Source: Eublepharis macularius
Lineage: Eukaryota > Chordata > Lepidosauria > Squamata > Eublepharidae
Assembly (NCBI RefSeq): GCF_028583425.1
Contig: NC_072801.1
Location: 66,045,766 to 66,109,765, forward strand
Length of the DNA: 64,000 nt
Direction: 5' to 3'
The position numbers were made by a program, and so were the translations under genes. The notes beneath the pieces are model-generated. The model was not told the DNA's origin. It saw nothing but the letters and a program-made list of their open reading frames with translations, and made no database searches. Shown here piece by piece: positions 21,640 to 31,800 of the stretch (its first letter is position 1; each line of letters opens with the position of its first letter).

Positions 21640-21950
21640 GCTGATTTGTCAAACTGCTATCTATAATCAGCCTTTCTATGTTACCAAATACACCAAAGAG
21701 GTTTAAGGTGAAAGTCTTTGGTATCTTTCACCTTCAAAGTCGTATTGTCTCTTATCTGCTTTAAATCTTTCCACTATTTGCATATAAGTAAACCATTGAC
21801 AAGTATATCCCTCTGTTAAGAAGTCCTCTCTTGATTTTATTTTAACATCACCCTGTGAAATGTCTCCATAAGTTAACCAATTTAAGGGGCTTACCATCTC
21901 TCTTCTAAGATACACTTCATGAGTGATAGGCACATAGGTATTTTTGGGCA
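21640..21950 (-). repeat. L1 ORF2 fragment, minus strand
   Basis: The minus-strand reading WFTYMQIVERFKADKR with LTYGDISQGDVKIKSRE aligns to the thumb/C-terminal region of the intact L1 (there WFQYRQIRDLYNSDS and LTYKEITKTEASKLRI). Flanks not resolved. Confidence 0.65.
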
Positions 21951-22002
21951 GAATATAAGTTTATATTTGTTCCAAATTCTCAAGAAAGCATGCCTAAGAT
22001 AA

Positions 22003-22100
22003 TGGTGCCCTGTGGTGCAGAGTGGTAAGCTGCAGTACTGCATTCCAAGCTCTGTCCACAACCTAAGTTTGATCATGGTGGAAGCCAGGTTCAGATAGCT
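22003..22100 (+). repeat. tRNA-derived SINE, 5' part (split by Penelope-like element)
   Basis: Starts ggtgccctgtggtgcagagt and breaks at 22100. The remainder resumes at 25918-26110 after the inserted element. The whole corresponds, in reverse, to the uninterrupted copy at 35457-35750. Confidence 0.75.
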
Positions 22101-22798
22101 TCAATAAAACAACTGCCCGTGTGACAAAAATGTCTCCCTCTTTGTTTTGTTTTATTCTACACAACTGTACAATTTAATAAGGAACTACACCCATTTTAAC
22201 AGTCCTGGAAAAATTATTATTACAGGCGTCATATACGTTCCAAGTCAATATAAAGTGTCCAGTGCTTTAAGTGCTCTGTTGATATTGCAATAGTTATTAA
22301 AGTGCAAATGCTTCCTAGCACCATACAAACACTAGTCTTTTTGTCCAAGAACAAGCTCGCCGAATATTCCAACTGTAATCAGATGTAGTCCTAAGGTTGA
22401 TCCAACAAACTGTGTAAATCACAGATTACAAGTAAACCTTTGTAGTATTCTTTTGGTGTACATTGGTAATACTGTGACATCAATACTCTAACGGATGGTC
22501 CAGATCCAAAGTAAATCCATTTCCAAAATTTCTTTCTCAAAGAACACAGTCACTGGAAAAACATACAATAGTACATATTACACCACCATCTACCAATAAG
22601 TTACATATATTTACAATTCTGTAATAAATTATACAAATACTCAATCAGGAGTTCATACAGTTCCCCTTCACACCAATCAATTTTCCAATTATCACCATTT
22701 ACAAATCCTCATCACCTAACTGTCTTATCTACAATGGCCCATCCACGCCCAGTTAGTGCATTATCCTCCCTTAAAGGGATCTTTGTTCCTATGGGTCT

Positions 22799-24469
22799 TT
22801 AGCCTAAAAAACAGGTAAAATCATTGGCTATATTTAAGCCATTAGGTATAAGACTGTTCAGTTTATGAATCCAGAAGGTCTCTTTTTGGCGCAGTTCTCT
22901 CATTGCTGTCATATAGTCTCTTTTGTGAGTCTTAAATAGCACAGTGAAACACATGTCAGTTTCACTGTGCTTCTTTTCCTGGTAATGTAGTACCAGCGGT
23001 GCTTCCGATACATTATTCTTTATTCTGGATTGATGCTCATTGAATCTAATTCTAACAGAACGTGTGGTGCTGCCCACATACAACAACCCACATGGACATT
23101 TTAGTAAATACACAACTCCCTCAGTATTGCAGTTGACAAACTCACATATGGTATGCAGACCCAGCTGTCTCATATCATCTAGGCTCATGATTAGGGAACA
23201 CTGCTTACATCTCCCACACCTGTAAAAACCTTTCGGCAGCCCAGTATCTATCTTATTAGTGTTATGGCTTAAATCGGAATGAATAATAAGATCTCTGATG
23301 TTCCGTGTCCTTCTAAATGCTATCAGTGGGGGGGTTTCACAGCCCGGGATGTCATTAATTAATGGCCAGTACTTCAGCACTGCTCGTCTAATGGCGTTTG
23401 CCTTACCACTGTAATCAAAAACGCCAACTACACGCTCCATAGTTGTATGTTCCTTTAACTCTAATAATTCTTTCCTATTTACCTTATCAGCTCGTTGCCT
23501 AGCTGTAAGTAATACCCTCTCTGGATAACCCCGTTGTTTTAAATTCTTCTGTAATCTATTGCTCTCGATGTTATAATCAAAATCCCTAGTGGAATTTCTT
23601 TTTATCCGCAGGAATTGTCCAAAAGGTAAATTAGCCCTTAGATGACCAGGATGAAAGGACTTATAATGCAATAATGAGTTCTTATCAGTCTTTTTCCTGA
23701 ACGGTTGTACTGCTAAAGTGCCATCTTCCCCCTTATACACGGTCACGTCTAAGTAGTCCACAGACTCCTTACTTGAATGCCATGAGAACTTGATATTTGG
23801 ATGTACTCCATTCATCCACTCTCCCAATTTCTGAATGTCAACATTCCCATTAGTCACCAAAAAGAGGTCATCTATAAAACGGACAAATATAATAATGTTC
23901 TTCCAAAAGGGGTTGCTGGCAGGGTTACAAAAAAAGTTACATTCCAATTTACCCATGAAGAGGTTCGCCACGCAGGGTGCCACAGAGCAACCCATTGCGA
24001 CGCCTCGAATCTGAACAAAAAAGTTATCCTCCACTCTAAAATAATTATTTTCCAATATTATTTCCAGGAGTGATATAAGAAAGAACGTGGGTGGTTGCTG
24101 ATTTTCCCTCTGATCTAAGGTTTCCATCACCACTAAACGAGCCTCCTCGTGTGGAATGTTAGTGTATAGTGAGGCAACATCAAGAGTAATCAGCGTTGCC
24201 CCAGGTGGTAATTTAAAACCCTCAAACTTCCTTACAAAATCACCTGTATCCAGTAGGAAAGTAGGTAATCTTCTCACAAAGTTCTGCAGAAAGTGATCCA
24301 GGTACCTAGATAAGGGCTTCAAAATTGAATTACTTCCTGATATTATTGGGCGCCCCGGCGGTGGAAATCCCTCTTTGTGGATCTTTGGTAGGATATACAG
24401 AACCAGTGTTCTGGGGGATGGATTAATTAACCCCCTATGTTCTGATTCTGTGATATATCCTAACACCAA
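22799..24469 (-). pseudogene. Penelope-like RT and GIY-YIG endonuclease (N-terminally deleted)
   Basis: About 556 open codons. The RT part shows PKIHKEGFPPPGRPIIS, LITLDVASLYTNIPHEE (motif A), GVAMGCSVAPCVANLFMG and FVRFIDDLF, the xxDD catalytic box. The C-terminal 120 residues carry a GIY-YIG endonuclease (GVVYLLKCPCGLLYVGST). RT copies the element's RNA; the endonuclease nicks DNA for target-primed insertion. On the upstream side it joins near 24475 to a frame encoding the earlier motif VVNLSHRTL. The segment normally lying between (roughly a hundred residues, judged from family layout) is missing. The join occurs in a short repeated phrase (ccacatttaat), so it is an internal deletion. Confidence 0.9.
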
Positions 24470-25480
24470 TGTGGAATTAAATGTGGATTAAATGTGGAAC
24501 GCATATGTATACCGGTTTCTATTCGTGTTGTCGTCCTCCCACCAAAGAAGGCTTTTAGTTTAACTTGTCTTACCAATTTAAAGACATCCACTCTGGTTCG
24601 AAAATCATTATAATATGGGGTCGGCACAAACCCAAGTCCCCTATTCAATGCTCTTAATTCCACATCTGAAAGGGTTCTATGGGAGAGATTGACCACTAAG
24701 TCAAAATTCCCATGCCCCAGGTCCTTTAGTGTCAGGTCCGTTTCCCCCTGTTGGATCGACCTCCCCGTAAAAAACGGCCCCTACTTTCATAGTTTTGTAT
24801 TTTTCTTTCTGGTCGTGAGGTCATGGATCTCGTGGACATCCCTTCCTCTAATGATGTATCAGTATCTTCCCCTTCCGTGGTCTCCAAATCAGAGGAGAAG
24901 GTTAAGGGATGAGACCAGGACACCTTCTTTTTTCTGGTGTTCTTCTCATTCCACCAGCTATAAACACGTCCCGTAGCATAATCTCTGTTGTCTCTCTGAT
25001 ATTTTTTAACTTTAACTTCTTTTATTTTATTCTCAAAATCCTTTACCTGTTTCTCAATGTCCTTGAGTTTACTTTTGAATTGTTCCTCATCAAAACTGTT
25101 CTTAAGTTTAGTCTCCAATGCTTCAATATCCTTTTCTACATTTTTCACTTCAACCTGCACTGTCTCAACCAATAGTAGCATCAAATCCATTGAACACTTA
25201 TTCAGTACCACAGCCCATCTATTTTTAAACTCTTCCTGGTCCAGGAACAGACCAGGAGGTTTATGTATGCGGAGACTTTATTGATTTTACAATATTCAAT
25301 CAGTGACCCTGCATGCAATAAGTAACGCTTCTGTTTCTTCTTTAAAAACTGTAAACTATTCCAATCCGTATCCATAGTGCTTGTACTTCCTTCAAAAGAA
25401 AAGGGCATGGAGGACATTTCTGAGATGATGCGTGTCTTATCCTCCTCAGTATACATTAGTAACCCCTCATAATTAGACAT
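24470..25480 (-). pseudogene. N-terminal part of Penelope-like ORF, frameshifted
   Basis: Three consecutive minus-strand frames. 25480-25202 starts MSNYEGLLMYTEEDKTRI. 25250-24732 includes NKCSMDLMLLLVETVQ and a lysine-rich coiled coil. 24745-24460 includes VVNLSHRTLSDVELRALNRG. Shifts of one base near 25262 and near 24745 separate them. The content matches the N-terminal region typical of vertebrate Penelope-like proteins. Confidence 0.75.
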
Positions 25481-25498
25481 AGTTCCAAGATTAACAGA

Positions 25499-25902
25499 CA
25501 GTACAAATACAGAGCAACACGGTAATATATAGCCTCAATAAAACAACTGCCCGTGTGACAAAAATGTCTCCCTCTTTGTTTTGTTTTATTCTACACAACT
25601 GTACAATTTAATAAGGAACTACACCCATTTTAACAGTCCTGGAAAAATTATTATTACAGGCGTCATATACGTTCCAAGTCAATATAAAGTGTCCAGCTTA
25701 AAGCACTGGACACTTTATATTGACTTGGAACGTATATGACGCCTGTAATAATAATTTTTCCAGGACTGTTAAAATGGGTGTAGTTCCTTATTAAATTGTA
25801 CAGTTGTGTAGAATAAAACAAAACAAAGAGGGAGACATTTTTGTCACACGGGAGTTGTTTTATTGAGGCTATATATTATCGTGTTGCTCTGTATTTGTAC
25901 TG
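25499..25902. repeat. Head-to-head terminal repeats of the Penelope-like element
   Basis: Two roughly 200-bp copies in inverted orientation meet at 25696/25697 and would fold into one long hairpin. They match the 3' copy at 22101-22262. Confidence 0.9.
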
Positions 25903-25917
25903 CAGGTTCAGATAGCT

Positions 25918-26110
25918 GGCTCAAATTTTACTCAGCCTTCCATCCTTCCGAGTTCAGTAAAATAAGTACCCAGTTTCCTGGGGTAAAGTGTAGATGACTG
26001 GGGAAGGCAATGGCAAACCACCCTGTAACAAAAAGTCTGCCAAGAAAATGTCATGATGCAACACCTTCCCAAGGGTTAGTAATGACTTGGGGCTTGCACG
26101 AGGAACTACC
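25918..26110 (+). repeat. tRNA-derived SINE, 3' part
   Basis: Continuation of the SINE begun at 22003. Contains ggcaatggcaaaccaccctg and tctgccaagaaaatgtcatg. Confidence 0.75.
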
Positions 26111-26119
26111 TTTATCTTT

Positions 26120-26470
26120 TAAAGATAATGATTATTAAAATATGCATTAACCTTATCTTTATCATACCACAAATAGCCATGCCATCTGAATCTCAAATCA
26201 TGCCTTTCTAGATCCAATACCAATAGTCTTTAGATTTTCAACAAGATCCATTCTTTCATCCAAAGAAAACAACTTGCAGCAAAATATGATTTCAGATCAG
26301 GCAAACCCAATCCCCCCTCTTTCCTTGGCATTGGCATTAAGACATGGAACGAAATTAAAAGAGATTTAGGAAGATGAGAGAAAATTCACTTATCACTTCT
26401 AGGAAGAATAGCCACAATTAAAATGAATGTTTGCCACATTCCTTTAAGGTTTTGGAATATAGTTACCATC
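26120..26470. repeat. L1 ORF2 fragments in opposite orientations (5' inversion)
   Basis: 26120-26335 reads on the minus strand as an L1 ORF2 piece (GGLGLPDLKSYFAAS, RWHGYLWYDK). 26340-26465 reads on the plus strand as the adjacent upstream piece (WNEIKRDLG, KMNV). Neighbouring ORF2 segments joined head to head are the mark of an L1 insertion with 5' inversion (twin priming). Confidence 0.6.
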
Positions 26471-27239
26471 AGAGGAGAAGATGTCTGTGGTGTAAGATGG
26501 CTTCCAACGCCTGCATTGTTGGCTAGGAGAAGCTCAGAAGGTCTCTGTGGGAGCAGTGATAGATGTGCACCACACTGCATGATTTGACTGGGGCAGAGCC
26601 CCTATTTTTATAGGGAAAATATCCCCTTAGGCTGGAGAGTGACTTCAGCCTGGTAAGACAAAGGACCTTAAAGGTCCATTCCTGGGATGGACAAAAGGTT
26701 TGATTACCCTGATGGGTGCTGCTCGAGCATGACAAAAGGTAGAGCTTGCTAGTTTCTGGTGCTTAACAAAGAAACTGTGCTTTTAATTGAGTGTCTCCAA
26801 GGTGGGAGATTGAATTTGGAGTTATGATTAGATGTTCCCAGGAAGCAGCTAAACTTTTCTGAGCTGATTGATGGACCTTGATTGGGGGACAAGTTTTTAA
26901 CTGGGCTGTGCTTAATAGGGAGATGGGATGTTGGAATGTCCAAGGGGAGATAATTAGGTCAGAGCCCTCAATTACATTTTTGTCGATAGAGCTATTCTTC
27001 AAGGTTCGGGAGGCAGGAGGCAACGATGCCTTAATTGCTCAGCATTCCATCAGCCAAGCCCATGCATTTCAGTCTCTTGGCCAGGAGCTGTCAATGCTCA
27101 GCTGGCTGGCTTCTTTGCTTACTGCAGCATGAAGCACATTAAGATCAGAGGTTTATGGGTTTAATTCATAAGAAGTTATTAAATGGCAGAGGATCGGTGG
27201 ACTGCTCACAATTCTTGTAGGAATTTCTTTAAAATATCT
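26471..27239. other. Gene-free spacer
   Basis: No domain or known repeat recognised. Open frames on both strands are short and overlap one another. Confidence 0.35.
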
Positions 27240-27540
27240 GTGTTGTCAATTTTTAATTTACTATTAAATAGTTCAAGAATTTTCTCATTCATATTTTTTC
27301 TCACATAATAAAACATCGTGTCCTGTGGGAGATTTTTTAAAATTTTTGTAATCCTGGAGTTAATTATATATGCTTTGTCAATTTCTGGATACTAATCCTC
27401 CTTTTTTGACCAAAAAGTTGGTCAAAATCACCTTCATCTCTGTCATCTGGAATTGATCTGAACCTCAGAGAAAGCTCCTTTTCTTTCATCCTGTTATATA
27501 AAAGGCAAGCCGTATCTCTCAGTTTTTTTCCTGATGCACC
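27240..27540 (-). repeat. L1 ORF1 fragment, minus strand (tentative)
   Basis: The minus-strand reading KELSLRFRSIPDDRDEGDF resembles the start of the RNA-binding domain of L1 ORF1p (LRFRGIPE type). Downstream frames are broken. Confidence 0.4.
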
Positions 27541-27544
27541 AGCA

Positions 27545-28055
27545 GAGGGCACCACCACAGTGGAAAGTCCAGGCCAGGTGGTCCATTCCTCCAGAGGGCA
27601 TGCCATGGTGGGAAGCCTAATTGAGGTGCCCTGTTTCTCCAGAGGGTGCACTGCAGTGGGAAGATCAGGTGAGGTGACCCTTCCCTCCTGAAGGCGCACC
27701 GCAGTGGGAAGGCCAAACAAGCAGCCATTCACTCATGAGGGTGCATCACGGCAGGAAACCCAGGCAAGGAGGCTCTGTCCTTGAGAAGGCATGTCCTGGC
27801 AGGAAGCCCAGTTGAGGTAGCCTCTGCCTCTGGAGGGCATGCCATGGCAGAACGGCCAGGAGAAGCAGCCAGTTCCTCCAGAGGGCGTGCCATGGTGGGA
27901 AACCCAAGGTGGGAAACCCAAGGTTGTCAATCCCTCCAGAGGGTGTGCGGCAGTGGGAAGTCTAGTTAAAGTGGGCAGTCCCCCCCCACAGAGGGTGCAC
28001 TGTGGTGGGAAGGCCAGGTGAGGCTGCCCATCCCTCCAGAGGATGTGCCATGGTT
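27545..28055. repeat. Minisatellite, about 60-bp unit
   Basis: Around nine imperfect units built on cctccagagggcrtgccatg and gtgggaagnccaggtgaggy. Open frames inside it are artefacts of the periodicity. It lies beside the L1 ORF1 fragment, as the other GC-rich array at 2905 lies beside an L1 fragment. Confidence 0.75.
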
Positions 28056-28569
28056 AATGAATTTGGAATCCCAAATATATCAAAGATTCTCTAATATTAT
28101 TTGGCATACCTGGATAATGCCAAATCAGCATGTATATACTTTGTATGCCAATACTCAATCAGCCATGACTTGAGCGCACTCTCCATCACCACCACTTTTT
28201 ATTAATTGAAACTCAGGTTGTTATAGACATAACTCATCAGAAAACAAACGTAGGAGTATGAAACCTGGGGCTTTGCGAAAGGTATTACCTCTGTCCTGTA
28301 ATTATGAAAATTACTATGATCAAACTATGCTTCCCATGCATTGCCTGCTGCCACCTACTAAATTAACTGCTAAACAAGTGAAATTAAACTCCATAAGTTG
28401 TGAAAAGTCAAACGAATCCAGATCACAGTGATCTGAGAGGTTACCTTGAGGGAGGCAGAGTTCTGTCCAATGAAATCCTGAAATTATAACTTAGAGGAGA
28501 ACCCAGGGATGGATAGCGTTGATAAGTATTTTGAGAGTGGATGTCAATAACCACACTGCATTGGACACG
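28056..28569 (+). promoter_or_regulatory. Probable V2R-3 promoter / 5' UTR region
   Basis: Sequence at about 28290-28510 resembles 54385-54600 upstream of V2R-4: both contain a gtaattat(g/a)aaaattac(t/c)atga phrase, a cttcccatg phrase and a gaaattat...cttaga phrase. No TATA box can be placed with confidence. The shared block is the best candidate for the proximal promoter. Confidence 0.4.
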
Positions 28570-28814
28570 ATGCAGGAGGTCAGCTTGAACTGGAGCAGAA
28601 AACGGCAAACAGTCCAATGGCTTTGCTTCGTGTTATTCCTCCTCTCGCTTACTCCCCATGCTTTCAACAGAAATTTGAATTCTGTGTGCAGAAAAATTGA
28701 ATTTGTTCCAGATAGGACGGAATCTGTTATTCTGGGTGAAATAGTATCCATTTCACTTGGAGAAACAGAAATAATGAACTTTACAGAAAAGGAATATCCT
28801 TTCTCAGTTAACTG
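28570..28814 (+). CDS. V2R-3 exon 1, signal peptide and N-terminus
   Basis: Hydrophobic stretch [16 protein letters not shown] follows a basic N-terminus, a cleavable signal peptide. Donor GTAAGC at 28815. Same length (245 nt) as V2R-4 exon 1. Confidence 0.9.
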
Positions 28815-31800
28815 GTAAGCACCAGTCATTGATTATATACATAGCAGACTTCAGCCTTTGTCATTCATTTAAGAATACCTTTATTTGCATAACAATGTGA
28901 ACATGCACAGTCAGCAGGAAGACAAGACCACCGTCACCTGAATATTTAAACCAATCCTCTCCTCTTGGATGCATGACAGAGGAATTTAGGCACAGACTCA
29001 ATGGTCTCATGCTTTTGGGTGAATCATAGCAGGGAAGTCTTACTGACATCAGATTGTCCATCGTGATTTTGCATAAGAGGTTCTAAATATACAGCATAGA
29101 TATCACAATAAAATAAACAATACAGGAGAATGTGTTCAGTACTTTCTAGCTCCCTCAGACCACAGGTACATAGCTTAGTGGGGTATGGGATTTTCTTAAA
29201 CCTCCCATACAATACAGCAGAAGGAAGCATGTTAAACACAAGAGAAATACTCTGCCAAGGAACCATTTGGAAAGATCCCCCATCTCAAAGGGGAGCATCT
29301 GCCAGAGGCAAGGCTTCTCCGTTCTTGTGTCTTAATATCTATGAGTCTTTGACTGAAACATGCTTTTGTCTCCAACCATCTTTGGTTGGTCTCTAAGGAT
29401 ATCGCTGCATAAGGCACACACACTGGCAGCAAGGCTGTTAATGAGAGATTGTTTTGGAGGTCTTTCATTCATAAAGTTGCCCTAAGTGTAAGTCAGAAGT
29501 GACCTGACAGCATGTAACATACACAATTCTCACATTATTTCACCATGGAAGAAGGAAGGGAAAAATCATTCATGTATGAATTCTCCATATTTATTAGCTT
29601 TATTAACGGCAGTGCAGTGAGATAAACAATCTGAGTAACCACAGGCCTCTATTTCACACTAGAAGACAAATGATCCAACTTCCATTTTGGAAAATGCTTT
29701 GGAACTTTTATTTGAATTCTTCAATCAAACCTCAGTTTTGTGTTGCTGTACGGCACAGAATTCCTTCTTTTTTCTAAGTAAGCTCATTGGTTTTATAAAT
29801 AGAGTTGTTAGTATCATTCACAAGCCTGCAAGCCATGTGTGTAGACTGCAGGATCCGATAGGAACATTCTGCAATCTCCTGAGACTCTTCCCTGTCCTGT
29901 AGAGCTGCTAACACAGTGCTGCTCTGCACAATGTGCATCAGCCTAGCCAGGTGTGGCTCACTCTGAAATCCCTGCAGAATTGCTTATCCATGCAAGAGAC
30001 CACGAAACTCTGGCAAGAAAACCAGAGGCCAACTCATGCCCCCTTCCCCCCTGGAATTCTACTTGTTATTATAATTTTGCCCATAAAGCTCAGTGATGAT
30101 AGAACTAAATATGTGCGCAAGCGTTTTCTTCTTTTCTTTGTAATTTCTGAGTTCATGATGTGTGCAGACAAAGAGGGACATTTTGAGTCTTTGAAGTTAC
30201 CAGAATTGTCTAGTCTTTTCACTTCTATTCCTGACAGATCTCCAGGTAGAGTGGTTCTTTTTTTTTTTTAAGAGAATATCTCTAAAAAGCAAGGTATCAA
30301 AGCTTGTGGAAATTTCATTGCAGGTTGATCCCTAAAAACTACCAGCACTTTTCGGCCTTTAGTTTTGCTCTGAATGAGATCAACCAGAATACCCATCTCT
30401 TGCCCAACATCTCACTCAGATACATTATAGGAAACAATAATTTCAATGCAGTGTTAACCAGCCAGAACACTTTGGAACTCCTGGAAAGGCACCAGGGGAA
30501 TCCCACCAATTACAACTGCAACAGCAAGAAGACTGTAATGGCCGTCATAGGTGCCCTCTCCTCTCAAAACTCAATTCAGATGGCCAACGTGTTAACAAAC
30601 TACAAGATCCCCCAGGTATGCATGCTCTGAGGAATGTTCGTAGCAATCACTTGGTAGCAGAGAAGTTCAATCTGTCCTCCAAAACTGTATTGTTGCCCAG
30701 AACAGGAATTGTAAGGTTCAGTAGACAGACAATTTATATTCTAAGATAATTTTATTTCTGCATATCCTTACAGACCACTTCTTCTCAAGCAGTAAGGTGA
30801 GTACTGACTAGGCAGATGCTTAATGACTCCCTTGAATATCTTGAAAGATCATTGTCATAATTCCTGAGGTTCTTCTGGAATGTCTAGCTCAAAAATCTCC
30901 CCAGGCCACATTCTTCCACATTGGACTCTACCTCAGTCCCAGAGTTTCATAACAGAATTTGTAGAAACATGAGAAACCAGGCTTTCAGGGTTGTTGCTCA
31001 AATGTTAAGATTTGTTTTGTGATATTCATTGGTGGAACAATTCATTGTGTCGAAAACATAACTCATGGTTTATAAACCCCCAGAATTTTATTATCATTAT
31101 GTTAGCTCAGTTAGAAAGATAATAGAAATCAACTTTTTTTTAAAAAAGTATATATATGTAAAACCAGTAATTGAAGATTTGTATTGTGATATCAAAGATG
31201 TAGCTCTTGTTTTAAAAAATTGAGCGATGCAGTTCTCCATATTAAAAATACATTTTCCCCTCGTATTAGCTAAGTTACGGTTCCTTTGACCCAGTGCTGA
31301 GTGATAAGATTAAGTTCCCTTTTTTCTATCGGATGGTTCCCAGCGAAAATCCTCAGTATGTCGGGATCGTTCAGCTGCTCAAGCATTTTGGATGGACGTG
31401 GGTCGGCCTCCTCACGTCCAATGATGAGAGTGGAGAATCTTTTCTGCAGACCCTGAGACCCAGGCTCCTCCAGAACAGCATTTGTCTTGCTTTCACACAA
31501 ATGATGCCAATTTTACTGAATGTTAGTCCTGAAAAAATCCTAGACGGCATCTTTTCTTCTCTCTGGTTGTATGAAGTGAATGTCATTCTTGTTCATGGGG
31601 ATATTCTGTCCATGGATAAGTTACGAATGATGCTGCTGGAATATGAATCTGATGACCTGCCTCCAATGCAGAGGGTGTGGATCATAACTGCTCAGTGGGA
31701 TTTCACAGCCGTGATTGCTTGGGATGGTTTCCCAGCACAATCCCTCAATGGTACCTTGTCCTTTGACCTGCACACAAAAGTGGTGCCAGGATTTGAGGAA

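Larger units (their letters stand above)
22101..25902 (-). mobile_element. Penelope-like retroelement (RT + GIY-YIG), minus strand
   Basis: 3.8-kb element flanked by a 15-bp duplication of the target SINE (caggttcagatagct at 22086-22100 and 25903-25917). Terminal repeat copies: 22101-22262 and 25499-25696 in the same orientation, and 25697-25902 as an inverted copy abutting the second, giving a head-to-head pair. This arrangement is characteristic of Penelope-like elements. The coding region between is frameshifted twice and has an internal deletion, so the copy is dead. Confidence 0.9.

Noticed and set aside
27364..28021. Repetitive frames rich in Pro, Trp and Gly around the 60-bp minisatellite.
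   Set aside because: Artefact of a 60-bp period, a multiple of three, which keeps frames open.
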